NCBI RefSeq assembly: GCF_014196195.1
Contig: NZ_JACIDF010000001.1
Location: forward strand, 496,001 to 560,000
Source: Anoxybacteroides rupiense
GTDB lineage: Bacteria; Bacillota; Bacilli; Bacillales; Anoxybacillaceae
DNA length: 64,000 bases
Reading direction: 5' to 3'
Below are positions 1 through 12,295 of the stretch, piece by piece (the first letter of the stretch is position 1; each line of letters opens with the position of its first letter). The notes under the pieces are model-generated. The model was not told where the DNA came from, made no database searches, and was given only the letters and a program-made list of their open reading frames with translations. Made by a program: the position numbers and the translations under genes.

Positions 1-999
1 ATGTTGCTTTAGCGTGCGCTCAAAGGCAAAAATTTGCTCGCGTGGTGTTCGCACATAATTTCGTTCTGGCACATAATTGACTGGAATTAAGTTCACATGG
101 CATTTAAGACCTTTGAGCAGCTCTGCCAATTGTTCGGCATGCTCTATTTGATCGTTCACTCCACCAAACAGTCCATATTCGAATGTTACTCTCCTTCCTG
201 TTTTTTCAACGTAATAGCGAACGGCTTCCATTAGTTTAGGAAGCGGATAGGCTTTATTAATCGGCATGAGTTTTGTACGCAATTCGGTCGTTGGTGCATG
301 CAAAGAGATCGCAAAATTAATTTGCGTCCCCTCGTCGGCAAATTGATAGATTTTCGGAATAATGCCGCTTGTTGATACGGTAATGTGGCGTGCGCCGATG
401 TGCAATCCTTTCGCATGATTCACAATGTGTAAAAACTTAATCAATGCATCGTAATTATCAAATGGCTCACCTATTCCCATTACGACAATGCTGCTCACTC
501 GCTCCGCATATTCATCAAGCGCTTTTTGAACTTTTACGACTTGCGCCACAATTTCTCCTGCTTCTAAATGACGCTTTAGACCACCGAGTGTAGAGGCACA
601 AAAGGTACAGCCAATACGGCAGCCTACCTGTGTTGTGACACAAATGGAGTTGCCATAATCATGGCGCATTAATACCGTTTCAATTGAAAAGCCGTCGTGA
701 AGCTCAAATAAAAACTTGATCGTTCCATCCTTTGAGGTTTGCTGAACAAGCGTTTTTAAGGTTGTCATCGTAAAATGGGCTGCGAGCTTTTCCCGCAACA
801 CTTTTGGCAGGTTAGTCATATCCTCAAAGGAGGTGACTCGCTTTTGATAAAGCCATTCATAAACTTGCGTCGCGCGAAATGGCTTTTCTCCCTGCTCTAC
901 CATCCATTCTCGCAGTTCCTCCAATGTGAAAGAATAGATGGATGGCTGAGACGCATCGGTTGCTCGTTGATGGCTCGTTTGAATTTTTGCTTTTCTCAA
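1..999 (-). CDS. rlmN: RlmN, dual-specificity 23S rRNA/tRNA adenine-C2 methyltransferase (3' end cut off)
   Basis: Radical-SAM enzyme that methylates C2 of A2503 in 23S rRNA and A37 in some tRNAs. The translation contains the CxxxCxxC iron-sulfur motif as [11 protein letters not shown] (about 600-640) and the N-terminal [15 protein letters not shown] typical of RlmN. I place the start at a TTG (997-999) preceded by a GAAGGTG Shine-Dalgarno; no ATG fits the family N-terminus. About 333 codons are in the window, and the family usually has about 360, so roughly the last 30 residues lie beyond base 1. It follows rsmB by 5 nt in an rRNA/translation-enzyme operon. Confidence 0.93.
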   Translation of the reverse strand, partial: MRKAKIQTSHQRATDASQPSIYSFTLEELREWMVEQGEKPFRATQVYEWLYQKRVTSFEDMTNLPKVLREKLAAHFTMTTLKTLVQQTSKDGTIKFLFELHDGFSIETVLMRHDYGNSICVTTQVGCRIGCTFCASTLGGLKRHLEAGEIVAQVVKVQKALDEYAERVSSIVVMGIGEPFDNYDALIKFLHIVNHAKGLHIGARHITVSTSGIIPKIYQFADEGTQINFAISLHAPTTELRTKLMPINKAYPLPKLMEAVRYYVEKTGRRVTFEYGLFGGVNDQIEHAEQLAELLKGLKCHVNLIPVNYVPERNYVRTPREQIFAFERTLKQH

Positions 1000-1004
1000 T
1001 GAAG

Positions 1005-2348
1005 TTACACCTTCTTTCGTAATGATGCGATAAAAAATCCATCTGAATCAAAATAGTGAGGCAGCAAGCGCAATTGCCCATTTGCTACATAGGGACGCAC
1101 CTTTTCTGGCAATCTTTCCGAAAGCGTATCATCGACGGTAAACTCGGGATGAAGACGCAAAAACTCAGCCACTACCTCCTCATTCTCATCGTGGTCAATC
1201 GTACATGTGCTATAAACGATCGTTCCACCTCGTTTTAACAGCGGAGCCACTTCCCTTAAAATAGCCAATTGCAAACGAGCAAGTTCCCGAAGATCCTTCT
1301 CATTTTTGGCATATTTAATATCCGGCTTGCGCCGTATCACTCCAAATCCCGAACAAGGGGCATCTACTAAAATTTTATCAAACGATTCACGAGCAAAATA
1401 CTGCGAAGCTTGCCGGCTGTCTAATACATATGCAGCAATGTTGGGCAGATGAAGACGCTCAGCTTGCTGCTTAATCAATTTTACTTTGTGCTCATGAACA
1501 TCTAGCGAAATAACTTGTCCCGTCCGTTTCATAAGCTCTGCGATGTGTGTCGACTTTCCTCCTGGAGCCGCACAACTATCCAGCACTCGTTCATGTTCGC
1601 TAGGATGGAGCGCTCTGGCCACAAGCATCGAGCTTTCATCCTGAATGGTCATATACCCGTTTCGGAAAGCTTTCGTATCCACCAAGTTTCCTTTTTTCGC
1701 TCGAATCGCTTCTTCTGCCAATTCTCCCCGTTCGACTTCCGTTCCTTCTTCTTCCAACATGGCAATCACTTCATCAACGGTCGCCAATACTGTGTTGACT
1801 CGCGCTGTTTGTTTTGGTGCGGTTAAATTAGCCATGCATATTTTTTCGGTTTCTTGAAGGCCATATTGTGATGCCCAGCGTTTGACAAGCCAATACGGAT
1901 GGCTCGTTTTCACGGCTAGTCGTTCAACATCACCTTGAATTTCATCGACAGAAGGAACGCCATCCCGCTGAACGGCACGCAAAACGCCATTGACCATCGA
2001 CGAAATGCCACGGTGGCCGCGTTTTTTAGCAATTTCAACCGCTTCGAAAATAACGGCGCGATCAGGAATACGATCTAAATATAGCATTTGATAGAGCGAT
2101 AAGCGAAGCAGCATCCGCACCCATTTTTGCAGCTTATGTGATTTTTTAATAAATGGCTGCAAATAGTAATCGAGCGTATCACGTCTTTGAACCGTTCCAT
2201 ATACAAGTTCTGTCAATAAACCGGTATCTCTTTCTGGCAACCTTGTGGAACGGATCGTTTGATTGAGCAATAGGTTGCTATAGGCTTCCTTTTCATCAAT
2301 AGCTAAAAGTACATCTAAGGCAACTTCTCTTACATTTTTATGTTTCAT
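1005..2348 (-). CDS. rsmB: RsmB, 16S rRNA m5C967 methyltransferase
   Basis: SAM-dependent cytosine-C5 methyltransferase for 16S rRNA C967. The N-terminal 130 or so residues are a NusB-like RNA-binding domain. The catalytic half shows the SAM loop [12 protein letters not shown] and the two conserved cysteines of the family in VDAPCSGFG and YSTCT. The length (447 aa) is normal. The ATG at 2346-2348 sits 6 nt after GGAG; the in-frame ATG two codons upstream directly abuts the GGAG, so I prefer the inner one. The start overlaps the 3' end of fmt by 11 nt, which suggests coupled translation. Confidence 0.95.
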   Translation of the reverse strand: MKHKNVREVALDVLLAIDEKEAYSNLLLNQTIRSTRLPERDTGLLTELVYGTVQRRDTLDYYLQPFIKKSHKLQKWVRMLLRLSLYQMLYLDRIPDRAVIFEAVEIAKKRGHRGISSMVNGVLRAVQRDGVPSVDEIQGDVERLAVKTSHPYWLVKRWASQYGLQETEKICMANLTAPKQTARVNTVLATVDEVIAMLEEEGTEVERGELAEEAIRAKKGNLVDTKAFRNGYMTIQDESSMLVARALHPSEHERVLDSCAAPGGKSTHIAELMKRTGQVISLDVHEHKVKLIKQQAERLHLPNIAAYVLDSRQASQYFARESFDKILVDAPCSGFGVIRRKPDIKYAKNEKDLRELARLQLAILREVAPLLKRGGTIVYSTCTIDHDENEEVVAEFLRLHPEFTVDDTLSERLPEKVRPYVANGQLRLLPHYFDSDGFFIASLRKKV

Positions 2349-3303
2349 TTTCATCTCCTAGCTTCGTTCCGATTGCTATCGCTGCCCCGGCGCCGCGCAA
2401 AAATTGTTCAGCGCTCATCCGCTTTTTCCCAGCCGGCTGCAATTCGGTAATTTTAATGGCGACATCATTGCCAGTGGCTACGACAATGCCGTCGTTCACC
2501 ACTTCCATAATCGTCCCTGGCTGTGTTTGTGAAGAAGCGCGAATTTTTTCTGAACGCCAGATTTTCCAAACTTGCCCTTGATACATGGTATAAGCCACGG
2601 GCCAAGGATTTAAACCGCGGATATGATTATAAATTTCTTCTCCTGTACGGGTCCAGTCAATTTTTTCTTGTTCACGCTTAATATTATAAGCAAATGTCGC
2701 CTTTTCTTCATCCTGGCGGATTGGTGTAATTTTTCCTTGAAGTAAAAGCGGAATAGTATCGGATAGCAGCTTGGCTCCGGCCATACTTAATTTGTCGTGG
2801 AGGGTGCCAACGGTATCGTCTTCCGTAATCGGGACTTCTACCTGTGTTAAAATATCGCCTGCATCAAGCTTTTCTGCCATGTACATAATGGTTATTCCCG
2901 TCTTTGTTTTTCCCTGTAAAATCGCATAATGAATTGGCGCACCTCCGCGCAATTCCGGCAACAAAGACGCATGAACGTTGATGCAGCCATATGGAGGCGC
3001 CTCCAGCAGCTCCTTCGGCAAAATCTGACCAAAGGCTGCAGTGACAATTAAATCCGGCTTAAATGCTAGCACCCTTTCATATTGTTCCTTCTCACGAATT
3101 TTGGTCGGTTGCCAAATTGGAATCCCATGCTTTTCTGCTTCAACTTTGACTGGCGGCGGCGTCAGCTCCCTTTTCCGTCCCTTTGGTTTGTCCGGCTGTG
3201 TAACAACCCCAACAACATCGTATCCATCATGGATTAACTGCCGCAATACTGGAACAGAAAAATCCGGAGTTCCCATAAAAACGATTCTTACCATATGATC
3301 CAT
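2338..3303 (-). CDS. fmt: Fmt, methionyl-tRNA formyltransferase
   Basis: Transfers formyl from 10-formyl-THF to initiator Met-tRNA. The translation begins near [16 protein letters not shown] and holds the formyltransferase signature [15 protein letters not shown] with the catalytic Asn and His; a C-terminal OB-fold domain follows. Start choice: ATGATG follows the AAGGG at the end of def, and the second ATG has the better spacing. A third ATG four codons into the frame matches the B. subtilis N-terminus but is far from the ribosome site. It is next to def, the enzyme that removes the formyl group. Confidence 0.95.
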   Translation of the reverse strand: MDHMVRIVFMGTPDFSVPVLRQLIHDGYDVVGVVTQPDKPKGRKRELTPPPVKVEAEKHGIPIWQPTKIREKEQYERVLAFKPDLIVTAAFGQILPKELLEAPPYGCINVHASLLPELRGGAPIHYAILQGKTKTGITIMYMAEKLDAGDILTQVEVPITEDDTVGTLHDKLSMAGAKLLSDTIPLLLQGKITPIRQDEEKATFAYNIKREQEKIDWTRTGEEIYNHIRGLNPWPVAYTMYQGQVWKIWRSEKIRASSQTQPGTIMEVVNDGIVVATGNDVAIKITELQPAGKKRMSAEQFLRGAGAAIAIGTKLGDENET

Positions 3304-3306
3304 CAT

Positions 3307-3780
3307 CTACCCTTCTAATTCTTCCTCTTCATAATAACGAATGACCTTGGACGTAAATAAAACACCGTTTAAATGGTCAATCTCATGCTGTAAAGCGCGG
3401 GCTAAAAAACCGGTCGCTTCAAGCGTATATGCGCGCCCGCGGCGATCTTGCGCCCGAACTTTCACGTAATCCGCTCGTTTCACTTCTCCGAATAGCCCAG
3501 GAAAGCTTAAGCAGCCCTCAGGTCCGATTTGCTCGCCTCTCTGCTCAAGAATCACAGGATTTATGAGCTCAATTCTTCCATGCTCATCTCCGACATCTAC
3601 AACGGCGATTTGCTGGGCGATGCCTACCTGCGGAGCCGCTAATCCGACACCGTCTGCTTCCAGCATCGTTTCATACATATCATTCAGTAATTTTACAAGT
3701 TTGCGGTCAAACTCTATGACTTTTTCACAAACGGTTTCTAACACTTCTGCTGGATATGTGACAATATTTAACTTAGCCAA
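3307..3780 (-). CDS. def: Def, peptide deformylase
   Basis: Metallo-hydrolase that removes N-formyl from nascent proteins. All three family motifs are present: GVGLAAPQVG, EGCLSFPG (metal-binding Cys) and QHEIDHLNG (metal-binding His pair with catalytic Glu). I use a TTG start at 3778-3780, because GGAGG lies 8 nt upstream and the resulting N-terminus AKLNIVTYPAEVLE aligns with B. subtilis Def. A longer frame starting at an ATG at 3795 would place that ribosome site inside the coding region. Length is 157 aa, usual for the family. Confidence 0.95.
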   Translation of the reverse strand: MAKLNIVTYPAEVLETVCEKVIEFDRKLVKLLNDMYETMLEADGVGLAAPQVGIAQQIAVVDVGDEHGRIELINPVILEQRGEQIGPEGCLSFPGLFGEVKRADYVKVRAQDRRGRAYTLEATGFLARALQHEIDHLNGVLFTSKVIRYYEEEELEG

Positions 3781-3796
3781 TGCAATTTCCTCCATT

Positions 3797-6208
3797 TTAC
3801 ATCATCATATACGGGTTTGTGTCGATCGTAATCAACAGTTCTCCTTGTGACATTTCCTGCTGATAGCGGTCGACCACATTCTTTAGTATTTTAGTAAAAT
3901 TAGCCTCTCGCTTGTATTTTATCATGCATTGATAGCGATATCTATCATGGAGACGAGCAATAGGGGAAGCAACCGGGCCAAGAATGATGGCCTCTTTCGA
4001 TAACTGCGCACGTAAATAACCCGCAATTTTCTCTGTAACCGAAACCGCTTTTATTAATTCGGGATGAGAAACGGTAATAAGCGTTAAATAATAAAACGGC
4101 GGATAACCGTGAAACCTGCGGAGTGCCATTTCTTTCTGATAAAAAGCTTCATAATCGTGACGAGCAGCTAGTTCAATGCTATAATGCTCCGGCGTATACG
4201 TTTGAATGACGACCTCTCCCGGCAATTCGTGCCGCCCTGCTCGCCCGCTGACCTGCGTCAGCAACTGAAATGTTTTTTCGCAAGCTCGAAAATCTGGAAG
4301 GTGGAGCATCGTATCAGCACTCAACACTCCCACAAGCGTCACCTTTGGAAAATCGAGCCCTTTAGCAATCATTTGTGTTCCAAGCAAAATATCTGCCTTT
4401 CCTGCGCCAAACTCCGACAATATCCGCTCATGAGCCCCTTTGCGGCTCGTCGTATCAACATCCATGCGAATGACTCGGGCTTGTGGAAGCAGTTTAGTCA
4501 GTTCTTCCTCCACTTTTTGCGTGCCTGTGCCAAAGAAACGGATATGCTCGCTGCCGCATGACGGACAGCTGTAAGCAAGCGGTTCCTCATGCCCACAATA
4601 ATGGCATTTCAATCGCTGCTGCACACGATGATAAGTAAGCGAAATATCACAGTGCGCACAGCGGATGACATGACCGCAGTCCCGACACATCACAAAGGTT
4701 GAGTATCCGCGACGATTTAAAAACAACACAGATTGCTCACCTTTATCAAGACGTTCTCGCAATTTTTCAAATAACGTCCGCGAAAACATCGAGCGGTTTC
4801 CACTCCGCAACTCCTCACGCATATCAATGATGGACACAGCAGGCAGACCATTTTCGCTCATTCTTTTGGTTAAAGTAAGAAGCTGATAAACTCCTTTTTT
4901 GGCGCGAGCAAATGATTCAAGAGACGGAGTAGCGCTGCCCAGCACAACGGGACATTGATGAAAGCGCGCCCGGTAAATAGCCACATCACGTGCATGATAG
5001 CGCGGTGTTTCTTCCTGTTTATAACTCGATTCATGTTCCTCGTCAATGATAATCATACCTAAATTTTCAAATGGGGCAAAAATAGCAGAACGCGCTCCAA
5101 CCACAAGCTTGACTTCTTTGCGATGAATTTTGCGCCATTCATCATACTTTTCACCAATCGATAATCCGCTATGAAGCACGGCCACCTGCGAGCCAAATCT
5201 CCCTTTAAATCGCTCAACCATTTGTGGCGTGAGCGAAATTTCTGGAACGAGTACAATGGCTTCCTTCCCTTGCTTTAATACGGCCTCAATCGCTTGCATG
5301 TATACTTCTGTTTTTCCGCTCCCTGTCACACCATAAAGCAAAAAGACTTGATGCTCATTCTCCTTGATGCTGTTAACGATCGGCTCGAGCGCTTGCTGCT
5401 GCTCCTCCGTTAACATAAGCGGTTGAGTGGCTGCAAAATGGTGCTGTCCATAGGGATCGCGATAAGCTTCAACCTCATATTCGCAAATGATTCCTTTTTG
5501 AATTAATGTTTTTACTGAGGCGTGCGAGGCACCGCTTCGCTCGAGCACCTCCTTTAATGGCAAGTGCTCATTGAAAAGCAGCAGCTCTAACAATTGCTTT
5601 TGCTTAACAGCATTGGCCGGAAGTGATTCAATCGCCTTCTTTCGCTGCTCTTCTGGCACGGAAAAAGCAACGTATTTGATCGTTTTCTTCGCTGCTTTGT
5701 CCTTAAGATGATAAATAACCTCCAAATAGCCGTTTTGAACGTCCTTTTGTAAGCGAGATAACACATTGGTATTCTCAAGCTCTTTCCACGAAACCGCAGA
5801 GCGGTTAGAAAAGAAAGGCTGGACATTTGGATGCAAACGATCGCGATATTTTTCATCTACAAGGCGTATCTCTTTTTCATACTTCGCTTTCATCGCAGCC
5901 GGAAGCATCGCTTGGTAAGCGGAAATAGCAAAGCAGAGCGTCGTTTCGGTTAAGTATTGGCCCAAACGCAACAGTTCTTCATTCAATACGGGAGCCACAT
6001 CTAAAATGGCTTCAATCGCTTTTAATGACTTGACATCAGAATAAGTCTTAATATCTACTACAAATCCTTGTAGCCGTCGCGTTCCAAACGGAACAACGAC
6101 TCGCATGCCAATTTGCAGGACATCCTCCCATTTCTCCGGTATTTTATAGTCAAACGGCCGGTCTGTTTGCCGTGAAGGCACATCAACGATAACTGCTGCA
6201 ATTTTCAT
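3797..6208 (-). CDS. priA: PriA, primosomal replication-restart helicase
   Basis: Superfamily-2 DNA helicase that reloads the replisome at stalled forks. Visible features are the Walker A motif GVTGSGKTEVYM, the DEEH box in IIIDEEHESSYK, and the paired zinc-binding cysteines in the CRDCGH, CAHC, CHYCGH and CPSC stretch between the helicase lobes. The N-terminal 3'-DNA-binding domain precedes the ATPase core. Length (803 aa) matches Bacillus PriA. It overlaps coaBC by 4 nt (ATGA) and precedes def. Confidence 0.96.
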   Translation of the reverse strand: MKIAAVIVDVPSRQTDRPFDYKIPEKWEDVLQIGMRVVVPFGTRRLQGFVVDIKTYSDVKSLKAIEAILDVAPVLNEELLRLGQYLTETTLCFAISAYQAMLPAAMKAKYEKEIRLVDEKYRDRLHPNVQPFFSNRSAVSWKELENTNVLSRLQKDVQNGYLEVIYHLKDKAAKKTIKYVAFSVPEEQRKKAIESLPANAVKQKQLLELLLFNEHLPLKEVLERSGASHASVKTLIQKGIICEYEVEAYRDPYGQHHFAATQPLMLTEEQQQALEPIVNSIKENEHQVFLLYGVTGSGKTEVYMQAIEAVLKQGKEAIVLVPEISLTPQMVERFKGRFGSQVAVLHSGLSIGEKYDEWRKIHRKEVKLVVGARSAIFAPFENLGMIIIDEEHESSYKQEETPRYHARDVAIYRARFHQCPVVLGSATPSLESFARAKKGVYQLLTLTKRMSENGLPAVSIIDMREELRSGNRSMFSRTLFEKLRERLDKGEQSVLFLNRRGYSTFVMCRDCGHVIRCAHCDISLTYHRVQQRLKCHYCGHEEPLAYSCPSCGSEHIRFFGTGTQKVEEELTKLLPQARVIRMDVDTTSRKGAHERILSEFGAGKADILLGTQMIAKGLDFPKVTLVGVLSADTMLHLPDFRACEKTFQLLTQVSGRAGRHELPGEVVIQTYTPEHYSIELAARHDYEAFYQKEMALRRFHGYPPFYYLTLITVSHPELIKAVSVTEKIAGYLRAQLSKEAIILGPVASPIARLHDRYRYQCMIKYKREANFTKILKNVVDRYQQEMSQGELLITIDTNPYMMM

Positions 6209-7407
6209 CCAATCGCCTCGGCAATCTCTTTTAAAATTTCTTCAGCTACTTTCTTTTTCGTTAGCAACGGAAGCTTCGTAATGGATCCATCCCGTTTAAA
6301 AATTGTGACAATATTCGTGTCGCTGGCGAATCCCGCTCCCTTTTGGGCAACATTGTTAGCGACAATCATATCCAAATTTTTCCTTTGCAGTTTTTGAAGA
6401 GCGTACTCTTCCACTTGCTCTGTTTCCGCAGCAAATCCGACTAAAAACTGCTCTGTCTTTTGCTCTCCAAGCGCTTTTAAAATATCAATCGTTCTTTCCA
6501 GTTCAACCACAAGATCCCCAGGCTTTTTTTTCATTTTTTCGTTAAATACATATTTGGGGCGGTAGTCGGCGACAGCAGCTGATTTAATAACAATATGAGC
6601 AGAAGAAAATCTTTTGATCACTTCTTCGTACATTTCTTGCGCAGACTCAATTCGGATTGTTTCTACATTGCGAGGTGATGGCAGATTGGTAGGCCCGGAA
6701 ATGAGCGTCACCTCTGCCCCTAGCTCTGCCGCTGTTTCCGCAATGGCATATCCCATTTTCCCTGTCGACCGATTGCTGAAAAATCGGACAGGATCTATTT
6801 TTTCACGCGTCGGCCCTGCCGTCACAAGCACTTTCTTGCCCTTCAATAATAGAGATGAAGGAGAGGAAGAAAAATATTGTTCAATCAATGTGACAATATT
6901 TTCTGGTTCTTCTAGTCTTCCTTTTCCAACGTAACCGCAAGCCAAATGGCCTTCGGATGGTTCGATAAACTGGTAGCCAAAACGGGCAAGCCTTTCCATA
7001 TTCTCACAGACAGTCGGATGTTCATACATATGGACATTCATAGCAGGGGCAAGCCACACAGGCGCCCTTGTGGCCAAAAGCGTCGTCGTGATCATATTAT
7101 CCGCTATTCCATTCGCTAGCTTCCCAATGGTATTGGCTGTCGCCGGAGCTACTAATACAAGATCAGCCCAATCTGCTAAATCGATATGCGCTATTACTTC
7201 AGCGTGTTTCTCTTCAAATGTATCGACATAAACATCATGGCGTGACAATGCTTGAAAGGTTAACGGCGTTACAAATTTGCACGCTGCCTCGCTCATCATC
7301 ACTTTCACATTGGCTCCACGCTGTGTTAATCGGCTCGTTAATGTGGCTGCCTTATACACAGCAATTCCACCCGTCACACATAATAAAATATTTTTTTGTT
7401 CAATCAT
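6205..7407 (-). CDS. coaBC: CoaBC, phosphopantothenoylcysteine decarboxylase / PPC synthetase
   Basis: Bifunctional coenzyme A enzyme. The N-terminal half is the FMN-dependent decarboxylase (CoaC), with PAMNVHMY and the catalytic-cysteine region ACGYVGKGRLEEP. From about residue 190 the CoaB synthetase begins with VLVTAGPTREKIDPVRF and SNRSTGKMG, and VKSAAVADYRP follows. I choose the ATG at 7405-7407, about 9 nt after GGGAGCT. A GTG seven codons upstream keeps the frame open but has no family support. It lies downstream of the rpoZ terminator. Confidence 0.95.
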   Translation of the reverse strand: MIEQKNILLCVTGGIAVYKAATLTSRLTQRGANVKVMMSEAACKFVTPLTFQALSRHDVYVDTFEEKHAEVIAHIDLADWADLVLVAPATANTIGKLANGIADNMITTTLLATRAPVWLAPAMNVHMYEHPTVCENMERLARFGYQFIEPSEGHLACGYVGKGRLEEPENIVTLIEQYFSSSPSSLLLKGKKVLVTAGPTREKIDPVRFFSNRSTGKMGYAIAETAAELGAEVTLISGPTNLPSPRNVETIRIESAQEMYEEVIKRFSSAHIVIKSAAVADYRPKYVFNEKMKKKPGDLVVELERTIDILKALGEQKTEQFLVGFAAETEQVEEYALQKLQRKNLDMIVANNVAQKGAGFASDTNIVTIFKRDGSITKLPLLTKKKVAEEILKEIAEAIG

Positions 7408-7431
7408 TTTTTGGAGCTCCCCTCTCACTTT

Positions 7432-7469
7432 TGTAAAAAAATAACAACCTAAAACCTAGGTTGTTATTT
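7432..7469 (-). terminator. Intrinsic terminator after rpoZ
   Basis: A perfect 12-bp stem (arms 7440-7451 and 7457-7468) with a 5-nt loop starts right after the rpoZ stop codon. On the minus strand it is followed by a run of T. It separates gmk-rpoZ from coaBC, which may therefore depend on read-through or on its own promoter. Confidence 0.8.
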
Positions 7470-7667
7470 TTACTCTTCTTTTACAAGTTCAATATGGCCT
7501 GCCGCAATTTCTTCTAACGCTTTTCCAACGAATTTTTTTGATACAGGCCTTTCAATTGTAAGATCGTCTTTTTCCTGCAGTTGGCGCGCCCGTTTTGCAG
7601 CAACGCTCACAAGCGTGTATTTGGAATCAAGTTTTTCCATTAAAAGATCAATGGAAGGATAAAGCAT
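7470..7667 (-). CDS. rpoZ: RpoZ, RNA polymerase omega subunit
   Basis: 65-aa omega subunit that helps RNA polymerase assembly by clamping beta'. The sequence [20 protein letters not shown], the AAKRARQL core and the short acidic C-terminus are family hallmarks. It sits 3 nt after gmk, the usual Bacillus and proteobacterial neighbour. A strong terminator hairpin immediately follows its stop codon. Confidence 0.95.
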   Translation of the reverse strand: MLYPSIDLLMEKLDSKYTLVSVAAKRARQLQEKDDLTIERPVSKKFVGKALEEIAAGHIELVKEE

Positions 7668-7670
7668 CGT

Positions 7671-8563
<893 letters not shown>

Positions 8564-8618
8564 CGAACTCCACCTACCATAAAAATTATTGTTGCCGCAA
8601 CCTAGCCATTATAAACGA

Positions 8619-9494
8619 TTACTCTATATTTTGTACCTGCTCTTTTACTTTTTCAAGTGCGCTCTTCATTTCAACAACTTGTACAGCAATGCGGCTATCA
8701 TTAGCTTTTGAACCAATCGTATTTACTTCACGATTGAGCTCTTGAATTAAAAAATCCAGCTTTCGCCCGATCGGTTCTTGATGATGCAATGTTTGGACAA
8801 ACTGCTCAATATGGCTACGAATTCGTTTGAGCTCTTCATTAATATCCGTTTTTTCCGCGAAAATGGCGACTTCCGTTAAAAGGCGAGCCTCATCTACGTC
8901 TCCCTGCACCAATTCCTTCATGCGTTTCGTCAATCGCTCCCGATATTGCTCAATAGCTTCAGGAGCAAGATGCTGCACATTTTGTACACATTGTTTAAGC
9001 GTCGCCAATTGCTCCTGTACATCGGAAAGCAATGCCTTCCCCTCTTTTTCACGCATCGTTTTCAGCTGCTGAGCCGCTTCATTGACAGCCGATATGAGCA
9101 GGTGTTCAATTTCTTCATTGCCTGCTCCTTCTTCAATGATCTCAGCTACTCCTTCAAGCTGGAATAAATGCGATAAAGTAATAGAATCATGAAGTGAGAA
9201 ACGATGATTTGCTTCTTTTAGCTGTTCGTAATAATCGCTCATCAGCTGCCAATCGACTTGGAGCTTGCGATTTGTCCATCCTTCTCCTTCAATGGCGATA
9301 AAAACTTCTACTCTTCCTCTGTGTACATACTGCGAAATCACTTTTTTTATTTTATCTTCAAAGATAAATAGTTGTCTAGGCATGCGAACAGAAATTTCAC
9401 AAAAGCGATGATTCACAGATTTTACTTCGACTGTTACTCCCATTGAACCATTTGTTGTTTTGCTTCTTCCAAAGCCTGTCATGCTGTATACCAT
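8619..9494 (-). CDS. yloC: YicC/YloC family endoribonuclease
   Basis: 291-aa protein starting MVYSMTGFGRS, the signature of the YicC/YloC family. The C-terminal region LDFLIQELNREVNTIGSK is the highly conserved DUF1732 core. Family members are RNases implicated in RNA turnover; E. coli YicC affects the small RNA RyhB. A long amphipathic, coiled-coil-like middle region is visible. It heads the remA-gmk-rpoZ group and lies after the terminator of the ATPase gene. Confidence 0.92.
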   Translation of the reverse strand: MVYSMTGFGRSKTTNGSMGVTVEVKSVNHRFCEISVRMPRQLFIFEDKIKKVISQYVHRGRVEVFIAIEGEGWTNRKLQVDWQLMSDYYEQLKEANHRFSLHDSITLSHLFQLEGVAEIIEEGAGNEEIEHLLISAVNEAAQQLKTMREKEGKALLSDVQEQLATLKQCVQNVQHLAPEAIEQYRERLTKRMKELVQGDVDEARLLTEVAIFAEKTDINEELKRIRSHIEQFVQTLHHQEPIGRKLDFLIQELNREVNTIGSKANDSRIAVQVVEMKSALEKVKEQVQNIE

Positions 9495-9521
9495 ACTATC
9501 ACACCCATTATGTTAACATAC

Positions 9522-9559
9522 AAAAAGAAAAGGCCATAGAGAAACTTCTCTATCACCTT
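9522..9559 (-). terminator. Terminator after the Ca2+ ATPase gene
   Basis: Imperfect hairpin with an AAGG...CCTT outer stem and an ATAGAGA/TCTCTAT inner stem, followed on the minus strand by TTCTTTTTG. It separates the ATPase gene from yloC. Confidence 0.65.
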
Positions 9560-9564
9560 GCATA

Positions 9565-12255
9565 TTATAACATATTTGTTCGTGATTTTCTTGTTAAAAA
9601 CGACCCAGCAAACAAAAATGTCGGCAGCGCCGCGAGCCCAACGATTAAAATCCAATCAAGCAGCTCAACTGAAACCGTATGGAACACACGTTGCAGCGGA
9701 GGATAATAAATCACCACAAGCACCAGCAATAGGGAGAGCAATACAGCCCAAACCAGATACATATTTCCGAGAGGATTGCGGTCAAAAATGGATCGTTCAC
9801 AACGGCAATCAAACACGTGAATAAGTTGAGCCATCACCAATGTCGCAAACGCCACTGTTTGCGCATACGCCAAATTATTCCCACTTCGTTCATAAACCGT
9901 CATAAATGCGGCTAGTGTTACAATCCCAATAATCACCCCGCGGCTAACGATTTTCCAGCCAAGCCCTCTAGAAAACACTCCTTCTTTTGGATGCCTTGGT
10001 CTCCGTCTCATGACATTTTCTTCAGCACGATCCAGCCCTAAGGCCATAGCTGGCAGCCCATCTGTCACTAAATTTACCCATAAAATTTGAATCGGTACAA
10101 GCGGAAGTGGCAGTGCTAACAGCATGGCAAACAGCATCACTAAAATTTCGCCAACATTTGATGCAAGCAAGTAGCGAATGAATTTGCGAATGTTCTCGTA
10201 AATGTTTCTTCCCTCATGAATGGCCGATTGAATGGTCGCGAAGTTGTCATCTAATAATACAAGAGATGCCGCTTCCTTCGCTACATCCGTACCGGATTTC
10301 CCCATCGCTACCCCGATATCTGCTGCCTTAATCGCAGGAGCGTCATTCACTCCATCTCCGGTCATAGCAACCACATGTCCTCTTCTCTGTAAAGCTTTCA
10401 CGATTTTTAGTTTATGCTCCGGCGACACGCGCGCAAACACATAAATGTCATCGACGACTTCTTCAAGCTCATCAACCGAAAGCCGGGATAATGTTGGACC
10501 ATCCATGATCTTTCCTTTTGGTGGCAAAATACCGAGCTGTTTCGCAATCGCTTTTGCTGTCAACAAATGATCTCCCGTAATCATCACCGTTTTAATGCCC
10601 GCCTCTTTACACTGCTGTACGGCTTTCTTTACTTCCGGACGCGGTGGATCAATCATTCCTTGAATCCCCATCAACGTCAAGCCTTTTTCTGCTTCTTTTT
10701 CCGATGGAATCTGTTCCTTTGCAGTTAGCGGACGGTAGGCTACAGCAATCGTACGCAACGCCTTACCGGCCATTGCATGGATGACATGATGCACCGTTTT
10801 TCGCCAGTCCGCTGTCATCGGTTGTGTGCGTCCGTTCCACCATATATGTCCGCTAATTTCAAGAAGTACATCGGGAGCCCCTTTCGTAATAATCCATCTT
10901 CTCCCTGATTTATCTTTCACAATGACTGTCATCATTTTTCGTTCCGAATCGAACGGAAATTCCTGCTCAACCGTAAACTCTGATTCTAGCTGTGCTTTTG
11001 TTAATCCTGCCTTTGCCGCTGCCACAAGCAGCGCGCCCTCCGTCGGATCCCCGTCGATATACCGTCGATGTTCCTTTTCCTTAATTTGCGAGCTATTGCA
11101 AAGGACGCTAAATGTCAGCAACTGCTGCAGTACCGCTTCTTTTTTGATATTGATAGGCCGTTCATTTTCATAAAATTCTCCTTTCAGTTCAAGCCCCGTT
11201 CCGCTGACTGTCCACATCCTTCCGCTCGCCCATATGTTTGTTACTGTCATCATGTTTTCCGTCATTGTTCCTGTTTTATCAGAGCAAATGACAGATGCAC
11301 AACCTAACGTTTCTACAGCAGGGAGCTTCCGAACGATCGCGTTTTTCTTAATCATCCGCTGTACACCAAGCGCCAAGGCAATGGTCACAATAGCAGGAAG
11401 CCCTTCCGGAATAGCGGCAACCGCCAGTGACACTCCCGCTAAAAACATTTCATACAGTTCATGACCTTGAATAACGCCGACAACGACAACTAAAACGGTA
11501 AGCAGCAGAGCAACAATAATCAAAATCTTACCGAGCTGCTCTAATTTTCGCTGCAATGGAGTCGTGACCGTCTCCGCCTCTTGTAGCAGGTTCGCAATTT
11601 GCCCCATCGCGGTTTTCATTCCTGTGGCAATCACAACTCCCACTCCACTTCCTCGCGTTACAAGAGTACCCATGAAAGCCATATTATGCAAATCACCAAT
11701 TGCAGTGTTTTCATTTGCAAGCGGTGTTGCCAATTTTGCAGTCGGCACCGACTCCCCTGTCAATGCCGATTCTTCAATTTCTAAGCCCTTTGCATCAATT
11801 AACCTTACATCGGCACCGATACGATCACCACTGGTAAATTTAATGACATCGCCAACAACAAGCTCTTGAGAATGGATTTTCATCCATTCTCCGTCGCGTA
11901 ATACGGTCGCTTGCGGAGCAGATAGCTGCTTGAGAGCTTCCAATGATTTTTCAGCGCGTCGTTCTTGAAAAAAGCCCAAAAAGGCATTCATAATCACAAT
12001 TACAATAATCGCGATCGCATCAACATACTCTCCGAGAAAACCGGAAATAATCGTGGCTGCAAGTAGAACAAGAACCATAAAATCGCGAAATTGATTCAAA
12101 AATACAATGAGAGCCGATTGCTTTTTAGCCTCTTTTAGTTCATTATAGCCAAACCGCTTAAGCCGTTTTGTTGCTTCTTCCGTTGTTAAACCTTTAGCAA
12201 GATCAGTATGTGCCTCCTTTGCTACATCATTTGGCGCGAGCGTATGCCATTGCAT
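9565..12255 (-). CDS. yloB: P-type Ca2+-transporting ATPase (YloB/PacL type)
   Basis: 896-aa type IIA cation pump predicted to expel Ca2+ from the cytoplasm. Motifs in order: N-terminal cation-ATPase domain, actuator TGESVPT, M4 ion-site [11 protein letters not shown], phosphorylation loop [12 protein letters not shown], hinge [11 protein letters not shown], and M6 NLVTDGLPA with Asn and Asp ligands. Ten membrane segments are implied by the hydrophobic stretches. The B. subtilis orthologue, encoded beside yloA, is a spore-associated Ca2+ ATPase. It is transcribed divergently from rqcH; GGAGGAGG precedes the ATG. Confidence 0.94.
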   Translation of the reverse strand: MQWHTLAPNDVAKEAHTDLAKGLTTEEATKRLKRFGYNELKEAKKQSALIVFLNQFRDFMVLVLLAATIISGFLGEYVDAIAIIVIVIMNAFLGFFQERRAEKSLEALKQLSAPQATVLRDGEWMKIHSQELVVGDVIKFTSGDRIGADVRLIDAKGLEIEESALTGESVPTAKLATPLANENTAIGDLHNMAFMGTLVTRGSGVGVVIATGMKTAMGQIANLLQEAETVTTPLQRKLEQLGKILIIVALLLTVLVVVVGVIQGHELYEMFLAGVSLAVAAIPEGLPAIVTIALALGVQRMIKKNAIVRKLPAVETLGCASVICSDKTGTMTENMMTVTNIWASGRMWTVSGTGLELKGEFYENERPINIKKEAVLQQLLTFSVLCNSSQIKEKEHRRYIDGDPTEGALLVAAAKAGLTKAQLESEFTVEQEFPFDSERKMMTVIVKDKSGRRWIITKGAPDVLLEISGHIWWNGRTQPMTADWRKTVHHVIHAMAGKALRTIAVAYRPLTAKEQIPSEKEAEKGLTLMGIQGMIDPPRPEVKKAVQQCKEAGIKTVMITGDHLLTAKAIAKQLGILPPKGKIMDGPTLSRLSVDELEEVVDDIYVFARVSPEHKLKIVKALQRRGHVVAMTGDGVNDAPAIKAADIGVAMGKSGTDVAKEAASLVLLDDNFATIQSAIHEGRNIYENIRKFIRYLLASNVGEILVMLFAMLLALPLPLVPIQILWVNLVTDGLPAMALGLDRAEENVMRRRPRHPKEGVFSRGLGWKIVSRGVIIGIVTLAAFMTVYERSGNNLAYAQTVAFATLVMAQLIHVFDCRCERSIFDRNPLGNMYLVWAVLLSLLLVLVVIYYPPLQRVFHTVSVELLDWILIVGLAALPTFLFAGSFLTRKSRTNML

Positions 12256-12295
12256 CCTTACTCCTCCTCCCTTGTCGCTTTTCTATGAAAGCTTA